DNA from: Vibrio comitans
GTDB taxonomy: Bacteria > Pseudomonadota > Gammaproteobacteria > Enterobacterales > Vibrionaceae
Assembly: GCA_024346835.1 (NCBI GenBank)
Contig: AP024867.1
Coordinates: 372,001-436,000 of the forward strand
DNA: 64,000 nucleotides
Direction: 5' to 3'
Shown here piece after piece: positions 17,910 to 27,572 of the stretch. The notes below the pieces were generated by a model. The model did not search any database. It was not told where the DNA came from and saw nothing but the letters and a program-made list of their open reading frames with translations. How positions within the stretch are numbered: the stretch's first letter is position 1; the number at the start of each line of letters is the position of its first letter. Made by a program: the position numbers and the translations under genes.

Positions 17910-18464
17910 TCAGCTATGGATTCGCAGCAGTCGCTCTAAGTGCAACTGTTTACGTTCTGCCAATCCATATAATCTTGAATAAACAAACATGCCAACGAGT
18001 GCGGCAACCATGCCTGCCATCGTTGGGATCGTAGCCATGGAAATGCCTGCTGCCATTAGGCGCGGTTCGCTGTTTCCTTGGGCTGCCATCACATCAAATA
18101 CCGAAATCATGCCGGTTACGGTTCCCAATAACCCAAGCATTGGGAACAAAGCGACAAGCACTTTCATCAATGAAAGTGATCGCTTAAGGCTAGATTCTGA
18201 TGCCGATAACCATGCACTTCTTTGGGACAGAGCATACCAAGAATGACGATCAGAGCGCTGTTGCCACTTTAATACCCAGTCATGCTGACTCTTAGGAAAC
18301 ACCCAAAAGAAGTACAAGATTCTATCTAGAACAAGTATCCAAAAAACCAGCATCACAATGGCGAGCCACCATAGAACCGGACCCCCTCGAAACATCAGTT
18401 CTTCAATAGAACCGACAAGGGGTACGTCTGATAGCATCGCCCAAATTGACGCAATGTCGTTCAT
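17910..18464 (-). CDS. exbB: ExbB motor protein (short form)
   Basis: This 184-residue MotA/TolQ/ExbB-family protein has three membrane segments. The conserved block LVALFPMLGLLGTVTGMISV is followed by FDVMAAQG and MATIPTMAGMVAALVG, the usual pore helices. It begins with ATG overlapping the ttpC stop as TAATG. It builds the pentameric proton channel with ExbD for the adjacent TonB. TtpC upstream has a second, longer ExbB-like domain. Confidence 0.94.
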   Translation of the reverse strand: MNDIASIWAMLSDVPLVGSIEELMFRGGPVLWWLAIVMLVFWILVLDRILYFFWVFPKSQHDWVLKWQQRSDRHSWYALSQRSAWLSASESSLKRSLSLMKVLVALFPMLGLLGTVTGMISVFDVMAAQGNSEPRLMAAGISMATIPTMAGMVAALVGMFVYSRLYGLAERKQLHLERLLRIHS

Positions 18465-19825
18465 TATGCCGTTGCCTCTTGTGCAATCTGGCTATTCGTT
18501 GAGTGCTTGCGCTCAGCGCTTTGGGCAACCAAACCCACACCTTGTTTTTCAACAACATTGCGAATGCCTTCAGATAGGCTCGATAATAAGTTATGTACCA
18601 GAAGCAGGGGCATTGCTGCGATCAGGCCAAGTACGGTTGTGATCAACGCCATTGAGATACCACCCGCCATAATACGAGGGTCAGCATTGCCAAATTGAGT
18701 AATGGTCTGGAAAGTATCAATCATTCCCGTAACGGTACCAAGTAGGCCAAGCATAGGCGCTAACGCTGCCAATAGCTTGATGGTAGAAATGCCTTGCTCT
18801 AGGGTTTCTTGTTCGTCCATTACCGCTTCTAACAAACGAAGCTCCAGTGCTTCAACCGTTGGGCTTTGGTCTTGTTTGTGAACCAACATCACTCTACCAA
18901 GCGGGTTGTCATCCAACGGTGATTCAACATCTTTTAACTGCTTGGCTATCTTAGACTTGATAGACATCAGTACTACAGCACGGTAAAGACCAATTAACAG
19001 ACCAACCAATAGCAGACCAATAATGATCTTACCCACTAGGCCACCTTGCTCAATACGCTGCATCAAGGTTGGGTTGTTGGCTAATTGTTCAAGTAGAGCG
19101 CCGCGTGTGGCATCAATGGCAACCACTGGCATTTCAGCACTCATATCTGCGTTGATAGTAAGAGCCTGTTTTGGCTGCACGGTATAAGGCGTAGCGATTT
19201 GCTTATCTGAGTTCCACACTAGATAACCATTGTCATCCGCCAATGCGAATGCACCCATACGCAACACTTGCTTGTGTTCTATCTCACCTGAACCACCCAC
19301 AAAAGGGGCATTGATAATCGTCGCCTGTGAGCTTGCCTTGATCTGATGAACATAAGACTGCCAAAGGCCATATAGCTGATCTTTCGAAGGGATAGATTTT
19401 GCTTCAATGATGTCATTGATAGTTGCCACATCTTGCTCAAGTCCAATAGAAGCAACCGAACGCTCCTGCTCTAATTGAACATCTTTTGCAGATTGACGAA
19501 CGACACCAAAGATCTCGCCCAAGCTACCTGTAGCTAAGGTCAGTTCTTTCTCTTTCTCGGAAAGCTTTTTCTCATTGTCTTGAAATTGAGCACTGAGCGA
19601 ATCTATCGACTTATTGAGATCCGCGCGCTGCTTTACCAATGCATCATATTGGCTTTGAAGCTTCTTCTCTTGAGAAGCAAACTCAGCTTCTCGTTGTTTA
19701 TTATGCTGTTGCTCTGTTGCTTTCGCTGCTACTGTGTCATTAAGAAGCGATTGGCTAGCATGAGTCGGAAGTACACACAGTACTGACGCTAACACTAGAC
19801 TGATTTTTGCGAGGTGATGTTTCAT
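18464..19825 (-). CDS. ttpC: TtpC, ExbB-like component of a Vibrio TonB2/3 system
   Basis: This 453-residue protein has a signal peptide (MKHHLAKISLVLASVLCVLP then THA). A long periplasmic coiled coil follows (residues about 30-130, rich in Glu/Lys/Gln), then a globular region, and a C-terminal MotA/TolQ/ExbB domain with LAALAPMLGLLGTVTGMIDT. This layout is that of TtpC, which Vibrio TonB2 and TonB3 complexes need for siderophore uptake. It starts three bases after the DUF3450 stop and shares TAATG with exbB. Confidence 0.93.
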   Translation of the reverse strand: MKHHLAKISLVLASVLCVLPTHASQSLLNDTVAAKATEQQHNKQREAEFASQEKKLQSQYDALVKQRADLNKSIDSLSAQFQDNEKKLSEKEKELTLATGSLGEIFGVVRQSAKDVQLEQERSVASIGLEQDVATINDIIEAKSIPSKDQLYGLWQSYVHQIKASSQATIINAPFVGGSGEIEHKQVLRMGAFALADDNGYLVWNSDKQIATPYTVQPKQALTINADMSAEMPVVAIDATRGALLEQLANNPTLMQRIEQGGLVGKIIIGLLLVGLLIGLYRAVVLMSIKSKIAKQLKDVESPLDDNPLGRVMLVHKQDQSPTVEALELRLLEAVMDEQETLEQGISTIKLLAALAPMLGLLGTVTGMIDTFQTITQFGNADPRIMAGGISMALITTVLGLIAAMPLLLVHNLLSSLSEGIRNVVEKQGVGLVAQSAERKHSTNSQIAQEATA

Positions 19826-19828
19826 CGA

Positions 19829-20683
19829 CTACTTTTCCTCACCCTTTACTGTTTCAGACTCGGTGGTCTCAAAATCAGCGGTTTCTAACTTAGTGGTTTC
19901 AAGCTTATTGTTCTCAACAAGGGTCAACGAAATAGGCAACTCAAGAAGACTTGGTGACGCTTGCTTGGCTGCTATATCAAATGCTTTATCAATCTCGCGC
20001 CCTACACTGCCATTTTGTGGCACCCATAGGTTGCTATTGTCGTCCCACGCCCAGTAGCGTTGACGATCATTTGAGCGAGCCACTAAAGAAACGCGACCAA
20101 TGTAGAGCTGCTCTGCAATGATCGGCTTCCCGTCGACTTCAATAGTGCCGGAATAAGCGCCCATTTTAGTTCCGTAATCCATTTCGATTTGATAAGCCTC
20201 CAAAATACGGCGGTATTTTTCAGCGTCACTCACATCGGCCTGAGTCATCATTTCATTCAAACTATCTAAGCGTGTAGCTCTAGTTTCAGTGCGGATTGGT
20301 CGATCTTCAGCATTGAGCTTTTCAAGACCTTCTAGCATCTCGTACATCAAAGGAACAATGCTTTGGCGAGTATCATCGATTTGAGAAAGTTGCGTATCAA
20401 ACCCTTCGAGCTCTTTACCTTGGCTTGCGATCAAACCTTCAAGGTGCGAGTTATAAACAGAAAGGTTATGCACTTCTTGCTTAAGTCCTGCGATGTCAGC
20501 TTCTAGTTGCATCGCCTTATCGCTGCTGTTTGCAACGCGATTTTGGGTCTTTGCAGCGCTTTGCGTTATCTGAGTCTCAATATTCTGAGATTTTTGCAAT
20601 GTTGCCTGTTCATTGGCCATAGCCAAAGAGCTCGTCATGGATAAGCCTGCAACAAGCAGATATCGCATTCTTGTGTGGTTCAT
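19829..20683 (-). CDS. DUF3450 coiled-coil periplasmic protein
   Basis: This 284-residue exported protein starts MNHTRMRYLLVAGLSMTSSL and is cleaved near AMA. A coiled coil covers about residues 30-110 (MQLEADIAGLKQEVHNLSVY). The C-terminal domain holds YQIEMDYGTKMGAYSGTIEV and RYWAWDDNSNLWVPQNG, typical of DUF3450. This family begins TonB2-type operons in Vibrio, directly before ttpC. The acidic tail is low complexity and repetitive (LETTKLETADFETTESE). A Fur-like site upstream suggests iron control of the operon. Confidence 0.88.
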   Translation of the reverse strand: MNHTRMRYLLVAGLSMTSSLAMANEQATLQKSQNIETQITQSAAKTQNRVANSSDKAMQLEADIAGLKQEVHNLSVYNSHLEGLIASQGKELEGFDTQLSQIDDTRQSIVPLMYEMLEGLEKLNAEDRPIRTETRATRLDSLNEMMTQADVSDAEKYRRILEAYQIEMDYGTKMGAYSGTIEVDGKPIIAEQLYIGRVSLVARSNDRQRYWAWDDNSNLWVPQNGSVGREIDKAFDIAAKQASPSLLELPISLTLVENNKLETTKLETADFETTESETVKGEEK

Positions 20684-20735
20684 AGGTTTCTCGTAAATCT
20701 GTGATTTAGCTAATTGTGACTAATGTAATCTAAAG

Positions 20736-20760
20736 TGAGACTCATTCTCAATGAGATTAA
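20736..20760 (-). promoter_or_regulatory. Fur-box-like site upstream of the DUF3450-ttpC-exbBD-tonB operon
   Basis: The site includes GAGACTCATTCTCAATGAGA, in which TCATTCTCAATGA is a perfect palindrome. It closely resembles the ATTCTCATT half-sites of Fur boxes. It lies between the binding-protein gene and the DUF3450 start, 53 bases upstream of the latter, where a promoter would be. Iron repression of the TonB operon is inferred. Confidence 0.65.
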
Positions 20761-21690
20761 TCAATTATTACCAATAATTTTCGCTATCTCCGGCACCATC
20801 TCGTCGATTAGGTAGTTGATCGACAGTGGACTATAGAAAGAGAAGGCTCCCCCTACGATATTGCCTGTAAAGTATTCGCGCCCTTCTCGATGAAACGGCA
20901 TGCGTTTTCTAAACGCGCTTGTGCTTGCAGAGTCGATATCTTTCTCCTCACCTAACCAAATAAGGACGTCTGTTTCCAAAAGGTTAAGTCGCTCTTCACT
21001 GAAAGAAGCATAGAAAGCACTACCTGCTAACTGGTCAAATTGTTCAGGGATGACAAATCCTAATTCAGTCAAAAATTTAGAGCGTAGGTCTTTGCTTGCG
21101 TATGCGCCTGGCTGCTTGTTGTAATAAAACGCTACAACCGCCGTTTTTCCCTTAAACTCAGGGTGAGCCGCCTTAACATCATTTAGACGCTCAACAATAT
21201 TTTGTACATTTTGTTCTGCCTGAGCTTCTAGACCAACAGCTTGACCTATCATTCGATGCTTTTCATTCCAAGGCATCATCCAATCAGGGTACTCACTCGA
21301 TTGCGCCAAAGTTGGCGCTATCGTTGACAGTTGCTCATATTCGCGCAGAGTCATTCCTGAAGATACGCCTACGATAAGATCTGGTTTTAAGCTTGCGATC
21401 TGTTCGTAGTCATAGGAAGTACCTTTTAGTACTACAGGTTTGGCATCTCCCAGTTCGTCTTGCGCCCAAGGCCAGACTGCATAAGGCTGATTTCCATACC
21501 ATTCACGTGTGGCTAATGGCTTGATACCTAGTGCCAATAAGTCATCTTGGTCACTAACACCCACCGACACAATGCGAACAGGCTGCTTACTAAGCTTGGT
21601 GACACCAAACTTATTTTCGATTTCCAAAGGAAAGGCCAGTAATTGGAATGACAACAAGGTCATGCATAAGCCCAAGATCCAATTTTTCAT
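20761..21690 (-). CDS. Ferric-siderophore periplasmic binding protein
   Basis: This 309-residue type III periplasmic binding protein starts MKNWILGLCMTLLSFQLLAF (Sec signal). The frame continues GVTKLSKQPVRIVSVGVSDQ, DLLALGIKPLA and ASLKPDLIVGVSSG, the conserved strands of the FhuD/FepB group. The ATG at 21690 lies 4 bases after the permease stop and is preferred over an upstream in-frame start inside that permease. It hands ferric siderophore to the adjacent permeases. The FhuF-like neighbour hints at a hydroxamate ligand, but the ligand is not proven. Confidence 0.9.
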   Translation of the reverse strand: MKNWILGLCMTLLSFQLLAFPLEIENKFGVTKLSKQPVRIVSVGVSDQDDLLALGIKPLATREWYGNQPYAVWPWAQDELGDAKPVVLKGTSYDYEQIASLKPDLIVGVSSGMTLREYEQLSTIAPTLAQSSEYPDWMMPWNEKHRMIGQAVGLEAQAEQNVQNIVERLNDVKAAHPEFKGKTAVVAFYYNKQPGAYASKDLRSKFLTELGFVIPEQFDQLAGSAFYASFSEERLNLLETDVLIWLGEEKDIDSASTSAFRKRMPFHREGREYFTGNIVGGAFSFYSPLSINYLIDEMVPEIAKIIGNN

Positions 21691-21694
21691 ACTT

Positions 21695-22729
21695 CTAATT
21701 ATCCTTTGATTTTTTAATGAGCAAATATGCGAATAATGGCGCACCAATAAGAGAGGTTACTAGCCCTGCAGCAACCTGAGTGGGAGCAAACATTGTTCGA
21801 CCGATAAGATCAGCAAATAGCACAAGTAGCGCCCCAACTAATGCAGAGTTGATTAAATGGTTGGTTGAACCACTGTGACTCAAACCCCTTGCTAGGTGAG
21901 AGGCAATCAACCCCACAAACCCAAGGGGACCAACAATAGCAGTCGCTAACGCGGCGCCAAAAACTGACACTATTAGCAGGATCAATTGCACTTTCTTTAT
22001 TTCGATGCCCAAGCCAATAGCCACTTCATCACCCAACAGAATAGAATCCAAGCGCCTGCCATTGAGGAGCGAAGCACATAAGACTAGGGCGACGACCGCT
22101 GCCAGTAGAGACGCATCGCCCCAGCTTGCGGTATGCACACTCCCTGCCAACCAAGTCAAGGCAGACATGGCACTTTGAACTTCACCGTAGGTTAGAAATA
22201 CAGAAGTAACCGCACTAACAAAGGCAGCTACGCCAATACCGATCAGAATAAACTTTAGATTGTGTGACTGTCCGCTAAGAGATTGAATAAGGAAAGCGGC
22301 ACTCAAAGAGCCAGTAAACGCGATCACCTCTCTCCAATGAGTGAGCGCATCAGGGAACAGCATAGTCGCAATAACCACAGTCAAAGCAGCCCCTTGACTA
22401 ATACCAATTAAACTAGGATCAGCAAGCGGGTTTCGAGTAATACCTTGTAGAATGGCTCCCGACAGCGCAAACAGGGTACCCGCTAATACAGCGACTAGAG
22501 TTCTGGGCAAGCGAAAATCAAACAGTATTGACGCCGACTGACTCGAATCAGGGGCAAGTATTAACCCCGCTACGTTAGACAATGAAAGGTCGTAGCTTCC
22601 CATGCTCAAGCTTGCGACAAACAAAATGACCAAGATAAGCATTAAGGCAAGGGTCACCATAACTGCTCGCGCATTACATAGAAACGAAACACCCAAGCGT
22701 GAAGAACGAATCACTTTAAGTTCCATCAT
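21695..22729 (-). CDS. FecCD-type iron-siderophore permease, second subunit
   Basis: This 344-residue permease has about ten helices. The blocks GAILQGITRNPLADPSLIGI, GEVQSAMSALTWLAGSVHTA and GPLGFVGLIASHLARGLSHS are hallmarks of the FecCD (BtuC-like) family. It overlaps the preceding permease by ATGA. It pairs with that permease to form a heterodimeric channel, as in FepDG. Iron-siderophore enters the cytoplasm through it, driven by the ATPase at 23724-24554. Confidence 0.93.
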   Translation of the reverse strand: MMELKVIRSSRLGVSFLCNARAVMVTLALMLILVILFVASLSMGSYDLSLSNVAGLILAPDSSQSASILFDFRLPRTLVAVLAGTLFALSGAILQGITRNPLADPSLIGISQGAALTVVIATMLFPDALTHWREVIAFTGSLSAAFLIQSLSGQSHNLKFILIGIGVAAFVSAVTSVFLTYGEVQSAMSALTWLAGSVHTASWGDASLLAAVVALVLCASLLNGRRLDSILLGDEVAIGLGIEIKKVQLILLIVSVFGAALATAIVGPLGFVGLIASHLARGLSHSGSTNHLINSALVGALLVLFADLIGRTMFAPTQVAAGLVTSLIGAPLFAYLLIKKSKDN

Positions 22730-23724
22730 CGAACCTTCACTTTAACCAATAAAACAAACAGCGGAGTTCCAAGCAAAACAGTAATAAGCCCCGTCGCTAT
22801 TTCTTGAGGTTGGATTAAGTATCGAGCTAACGAATCCACAACCAACAGGTAACCTGCGCCTACAACGATTGAACATGGAATAATAGCTCTGTAATCGGCT
22901 CCAACGAGAATTCGCACTACATGAGGAATAACTAGGCCAATAAAGCCTAACGGGCCCGCAAGAGCAACGGATGCAGCTGTCAACACAACAACACACACCA
23001 ATAACTGCCATCTACGTCTATTTACGTTGATGCCTAAACCTGTAGCGATGTGTTCCCCCATAGACATTGCGGTAATCGTCGGTGATAGCAAGATTGCACC
23101 AACCAAACCCAGAACGATCCACGGCAAACACCAAACTAAACTTTCTAGATTACTTCCAACAAGTGAACCAACTAGCCAAACGCGCATTTGCTCGAATGTT
23201 CGCTCATCAAACAGATTGAACAAAGAGAGTAGTGCTACGGTGAAAGCAGTATATGCAGAGCCCGCGAGTATTAGGCTCAAAGGTGAGGCGCCCCCTCTTG
23301 TTCGTGAAGCGATAGTCCATACAATAATGGCGCTCATTGCCGCACCAATAGCGGCAGCAACAGGTAGCCAAACTAAAAACATTTGACCGAAAAAACTCAT
23401 AAATATAACGACTGTCAATGCTCCGCCAGACATCATCCCAAGTAGGCTTGGATCAGCTAGCGGATTGCGCGTAACCCCTTGCATTACTGCACCTGAAACG
23501 GCCAAGCTTGCGCCTACAGCGGCTGCGACTAGCGCTCGAGGTAAACGTAACTCGCGAATGATCAAATGCGTAAAATTGTTTTCATCGTAAGCAGCTAATG
23601 CTTGGAACACTTCAGAAAAGGAAACACTTTGTGTCCCGATAGATAAGTGCCAAAACAGAGTTAAAGTAAAACCTACAGTAATGACACAAAGGCTAACTAT
23701 GAGCCTTATATTTATCTTAGGCAT
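22726..23724 (-). CDS. FecCD-type iron-siderophore permease, first subunit
   Basis: This is a roughly 332-residue permease. The ATG at 23724 overlaps the ATPase stop as TAATG; a longer in-frame start would reach into the ATPase gene. It contains SGAVMQGVTRNPLADPSLLG, MRVWLVGSLVGSNLES and GPLGFIGLVIPHVVRILVG, matching the FecCD consensus and its downstream partner. The two permeases probably arose by duplication. The last bases overlap the next permease as ATGA, so the whole cassette is translationally coupled. Confidence 0.93.
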   Translation of the reverse strand: MPKINIRLIVSLCVITVGFTLTLFWHLSIGTQSVSFSEVFQALAAYDENNFTHLIIRELRLPRALVAAAVGASLAVSGAVMQGVTRNPLADPSLLGMMSGGALTVVIFMSFFGQMFLVWLPVAAAIGAAMSAIIVWTIASRTRGGASPLSLILAGSAYTAFTVALLSLFNLFDERTFEQMRVWLVGSLVGSNLESLVWCLPWIVLGLVGAILLSPTITAMSMGEHIATGLGINVNRRRWQLLVCVVVLTAASVALAGPLGFIGLVIPHVVRILVGADYRAIIPCSIVVGAGYLLVVDSLARYLIQPQEIATGLITVLLGTPLFVLLVKVKVR

Positions 23725-24554
23725 TACATGTTTCTCTGAGGTACGGCGGTAGGAATACAAATCTGACTACCTGTTTCAGGATCTGTCAGCACTTTTGCTT
23801 GTAGGCCGAAAACTTGTCGTAGATTTGAGGCGGTGAACACCGCTTCAGGCGTACCTTGAGCATAGATTTCGCCGTTCTTGACCATCACAAGATGGTCTGC
23901 ATAAGAGGCCGCTAGATTGAGCTCGTGAAGCACAACCACCAAGGTTCTGCCATGGTCATGCGCAAGTTGGCTCAACAAAGAAAGTAGATCTACCTGCACT
24001 TTTAAATCTAGATAAGTCGTTGGTTCATCAAGCAAGATGATGTCCGTTTGTTGAGCAAGTACCATTGCAATCCAACAACGTTGCCTTTGACCACCCGACA
24101 TTTCACTAATAGGACGATTCTGCAACTCTTCAACGTTGGCCATTTGCATCGCTTCTAAAACCGCTTCCTCGTCTTCAGTGCTCCATTGCTGGAAAAAAGA
24201 CTGATGAGGATAACGTCCCTGCGCCACCAATTGCTTGACTGTTAGACCTTCAGGCGCAATAGGCCCTTGAGGTAATAGTGCCAATTGCTTTGCTACTGAT
24301 TTAGGATTCTGTTTATTGATATCCTCGCCATTGAGCAGTACTTGCCCACTCATTGGTTTGAGCACCCTTGCCATACATTTCAATAGCGTTGATTTACCAC
24401 AGCCATTAGATCCGATAAGTATGGTCAGCTTACCTGGTTCGATATCTAAGTTAACGTTTTTGAGTACAGGTTGAGTTTTTGCAGATGAACCATAGCCAAC
24501 AGACAAAGCCTTAGCCGCAAATGTAATCTGATTAGATGAAGTTAGTTTTTCCAC
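23724..24554 (-). CDS. Ferric-siderophore ABC transporter ATPase
   Basis: This 276-residue ATPase has Walker A IGSNGCGKSTLLK near residue 53, the signature MSGGQRQRC near 157, Walker B IILLDEPTTYLD and the switch His in VVLHELNLA. It belongs to the FepC/FhuC group of iron ATPases. It begins immediately after the FhuF-like gene stop with no gap, and ends overlapping the first permease. It powers uptake through both permeases. Confidence 0.94.
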   Translation of the reverse strand: MEKLTSSNQITFAAKALSVGYGSSAKTQPVLKNVNLDIEPGKLTILIGSNGCGKSTLLKCMARVLKPMSGQVLLNGEDINKQNPKSVAKQLALLPQGPIAPEGLTVKQLVAQGRYPHQSFFQQWSTEDEEAVLEAMQMANVEELQNRPISEMSGGQRQRCWIAMVLAQQTDIILLDEPTTYLDLKVQVDLLSLLSQLAHDHGRTLVVVLHELNLAASYADHLVMVKNGEIYAQGTPEAVFTASNLRQVFGLQAKVLTDPETGSQICIPTAVPQRNM

Positions 24555-25340
24555 TTATGCTTTCTTTTGTTGTGTTTTATTGCTTTGCAATCTTGGGCAA
24601 TCAGAACAAAGCGCTCCTCCCTCAACTCTATCGGCGAGGCAACAACTGCGCCTTACTCGAACGATAGGTTCATTTGGACTTGAAACAATGGTATTCCATA
24701 TAGAAGTAGGTAGCTTCAACCCTTCAATCCAAAATTGCAGTTGCTCTAATAGAGTTGCGCTAGCTGTGCTTGGAGACAGTCGTTGCAAGTTAATCAAATT
24801 ACCGAGCAGGTTATCGGCTAACAGTTGATTAGAGAAGTTCTCAGAGCACCGCGTTATGTCATTCAATCGTTTTCTGTACTGAGAAAACAACGCCTCTAAG
24901 TCAGTAGATACCCGCAGGATAAGTGACTCGATATTGTCATACTGCAAAATCTGCGTTTGAAACTGGAAACCGGAGATAAGGCAAGGAGACACTCTTTGGT
25001 GAAAGCTGTCAAAGGAAGGAGCGACGCCAGATTGATACACGGCGACAAATGCTATAGCCAGTGGCTGCCAACACAGTAAATCCCAAGTGCGGGTTGCCCA
25101 ATATACTCGCCCAGCATCTGGATATGCCTGTCGTATGCTGTCATATAAATATTGAAGCGATTCCAACTCATCTTCAGACGAAGAAATCCAAAGCTCGCCT
25201 TCAGCGAACTTTGGATTACGGTGAGATTGGCCATCAAGGTAGGGTGATAAAGTTCTGCAGTTATCAAGTAAACCCTGCATCGGGCTTACTTGATGTACTT
25301 GAACTGCCTCACCTGAGGTATCAGGACTCGCTCTTAGCAT
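24555..25340 (-). CDS. FhuF-like siderophore-iron reductase
   Basis: This 261-residue protein ends with the FhuF iron-sulfur motif: CC (RRSCCLADRV) and then C-X2-C (ALCSDCPRL), spaced as CC-X10-C-X2-C. FhuF-type proteins use a [2Fe-2S] cluster to reduce ferric hydroxamate siderophores in the cytosol and release iron. The start ATG overlaps the receptor stop as TAATG. The N-terminal 200 residues are less conserved but have the expected helical look. The presence of this gene suggests that the cassette imports a hydroxamate siderophore. Confidence 0.85.
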   Translation of the reverse strand: MLRASPDTSGEAVQVHQVSPMQGLLDNCRTLSPYLDGQSHRNPKFAEGELWISSSEDELESLQYLYDSIRQAYPDAGRVYWATRTWDLLCWQPLAIAFVAVYQSGVAPSFDSFHQRVSPCLISGFQFQTQILQYDNIESLILRVSTDLEALFSQYRKRLNDITRCSENFSNQLLADNLLGNLINLQRLSPSTASATLLEQLQFWIEGLKLPTSIWNTIVSSPNEPIVRVRRSCCLADRVEGGALCSDCPRLQSNKTQQKKA

Positions 25341-27511
25341 TAGAAGTTGTAGTTAAAGTTCAACTCTACTGTACGTTCAGCGCCGTACCAGCAGTTGTAG
25401 ATGTCGTAACAAGTGTAAGACTCTTCGTCAAACACGTTGTTCACGATTAGGTTAGCAGATGCACCAGACATAGAGCTATCTAAGTAACCAAAGTCATAGC
25501 CAAATGACAAATCTACGATTGTATAGTCAGGAACCTTGCCTTGGGTATTCGTTGCATCAGCATACATTTCACCTACGTAACGAACGCCTGCACTTGCACG
25601 TGTACCTCCAAGAGCACCATCGTAAATAAAGTAATTCGCCCACAAGTTTGCCATGTGCTCTGGAACATAAATAGGGGTAGTTCCTTCCAAGCTATACACC
25701 GAATCTTCTGTAATCTCTACATCAGAGAATGTGTAACTAGCAGTCACATCTAGATTTTCATTTACAAACCACTTACCTTCTACTTCAACACCTTGTGAAG
25801 TGATTTCACCGACCTGAACTGCTGGATCAACATAATCTACAGGGTTTGCAATAATGGCATCACTCTTGACAATTCTGTAGCCCGTGATCGTACTAGAAAC
25901 AGAACGCTCAGGAGAGGTGTACTTTAATCCAGCCTCCACTTGATTGCTCATTTCTGGCTTGAAAGGATTACCTGAAGAGTCCAGGCCAGCCTGAGGTTCA
26001 AAGCTCGTTGCATAGCTGACAAAAGGCGCTATACCGTTACTGAACTCATACAAGCCACCGATGCGATATGAAAATTCATTCTCTTCGACCTTAGATGATC
26101 CGTAAACGTCACTGTCATTTTTAGCCGTATACAGATCATAACGTCCACCCATCAGCACAACAAAGTTGTTTAGCCTAATCTGATCTTGAAGGTAAAAACC
26201 TAACTGCTCTACTTCAATATCGTCATTCTGTGCGTACGTTTCAGTCAAAGAAGAACGGTCTAACAAATCATTGTTAGGGTTGAAAATATTAAAGTCATAA
26301 AAAGAACTGTCGCTAGAAGCAAATTCCTTATATGCGGAGTCTCCCTTCGATCGCTGGTAATCAACACCAAGCAATAAATTGTGCTCCCAGTTGCCAGATA
26401 CTACATAACCTGAAAGCTGGTTATCAATTGTTATACCTTTTGAAGATTCGTCAGTGCTATAGATATTTCGAGAAAGATTTCCTGTGGACTCATCAAAGTC
26501 ACAGTATTCGACGCCGCCATATGTGTAACAGCTGTGATACGTATTCTCTTGATACAGATCTGCCTGCATGTAACGGGCATTTTGCAAGAAAGACCAGTTG
26601 TTATTGAACTTATGATCAACCTTATACCCTACTAGCAAGAACTCACGCTCAAAAGTGCTCCAGTTCTTATCACCCACAAACGTATTCGGATTTGTGGATT
26701 CACCTGTTGGACTATCAACAAACATTCCAGATGCTGGCATAGCAGAGTTAATCCCCATAGAAGGGTCATTCTGATAGTACAGGTTGAAGTTGATTAGAGT
26801 GTTCTCACTAACATTCCAATCAATAGAGGGAGCAATTACATAACGCTCTTCTTCAGCATGATTAACTTGACTATCTTGTTTTCTAGCAAGGCCAATGAAA
26901 CGATAATTGAAATTAGAGTCGCCAATCTGCCCCGTAGAATCTATGGAAGCTTCCATTAGATTACGAGAGCCCGTTCCAACACTTATATCAGTGTTTGACT
27001 CAGCCTGTGGCGATTTAGCGATCATGTTCACCATACCACCCGGTGGCATAGCACCGTACAGTACCGACGTTGGACCTTTAAATACTTCGATTTGTTGGAT
27101 AGCAATAGGATCAATTTGTGGCTGCAGGTTCCAACCCGTCAGATATTGCAGAACTAAACCATCGTAATAGCTCTGATTGACGTTAAAACCACGAATATTG
27201 AACGTATCGTACATAGTGACAGAGCTACCTTTTTGCTCTGTTACTACACCAGGCGTATAGCGAAGCGCTTGGTTAAGAGACTTAACACCACGCTGATCTA
27301 ATTGCTCATTTTCAATGATATTGATGGCTTGAGGCGTTTCTTCTGGCTCAAGGGACGTCTTAGTTGCCGTATTTCGATAGGTCTTACCAAGAACTGAAAT
27401 GGTTTCAATATCTTGAGTTTGCTCTGTTTGTGCAAAAACAGAGGTTGAATTTAGCATCCCAGCTATAACAGAAAGGGCTATAAAGTTTGGCTTAAAGGTT
27501 TGAGTTAGCAT
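25340..27511 (-). CDS. TonB-dependent siderophore receptor
   Basis: This 723-residue outer-membrane receptor has a signal peptide (MLTQTFKPNFIALSVIAGML and on to VFAQ), a TonB box-like ETISVLG, and a plug domain. The plug contains EETPQAINIIENEQLDQRGV, LRYTPGVV, IQQIEVFKGPTSVLYG and PGGMVNMI. The 22-strand barrel ends in NFNYNF with a terminal Phe. It resembles the FhuA/ferrichrome-type siderophore receptors. It begins the operon, with a Fur-like site upstream. Substrate identity is inferred from the FhuF-like neighbour only. Confidence 0.94.
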   Translation of the reverse strand: MLTQTFKPNFIALSVIAGMLNSTSVFAQTEQTQDIETISVLGKTYRNTATKTSLEPEETPQAINIIENEQLDQRGVKSLNQALRYTPGVVTEQKGSSVTMYDTFNIRGFNVNQSYYDGLVLQYLTGWNLQPQIDPIAIQQIEVFKGPTSVLYGAMPPGGMVNMIAKSPQAESNTDISVGTGSRNLMEASIDSTGQIGDSNFNYRFIGLARKQDSQVNHAEEERYVIAPSIDWNVSENTLINFNLYYQNDPSMGINSAMPASGMFVDSPTGESTNPNTFVGDKNWSTFEREFLLVGYKVDHKFNNNWSFLQNARYMQADLYQENTYHSCYTYGGVEYCDFDESTGNLSRNIYSTDESSKGITIDNQLSGYVVSGNWEHNLLLGVDYQRSKGDSAYKEFASSDSSFYDFNIFNPNNDLLDRSSLTETYAQNDDIEVEQLGFYLQDQIRLNNFVVLMGGRYDLYTAKNDSDVYGSSKVEENEFSYRIGGLYEFSNGIAPFVSYATSFEPQAGLDSSGNPFKPEMSNQVEAGLKYTSPERSVSSTITGYRIVKSDAIIANPVDYVDPAVQVGEITSQGVEVEGKWFVNENLDVTASYTFSDVEITEDSVYSLEGTTPIYVPEHMANLWANYFIYDGALGGTRASAGVRYVGEMYADATNTQGKVPDYTIVDLSFGYDFGYLDSSMSGASANLIVNNVFDEESYTCYDIYNCWYGAERTVELNFNYNF

Positions 27512-27547
27512 CTTTTTCTGAATCTACAATTGATTAATTTATCGTCA

Positions 27548-27572
27548 ATACAAATGATAATTAGTCACATTT
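27548..27572 (-). promoter_or_regulatory. Fur-box-like site upstream of the siderophore receptor operon
   Basis: The stretch contains AAATGATAATTAGTCACATTT, with an AATGATAAT half-site matching the Fur consensus and a weaker inverted half. It lies about 40-60 bases before the receptor start, a natural promoter position. Iron repression is inferred. Confidence 0.6.

Noticed and set aside
23027..23386. Plus-strand 119-residue frame within the permease gene
   Set aside because: It is antisense to a permease with strong family motifs on the opposite strand and shows no ribosome site or domain.
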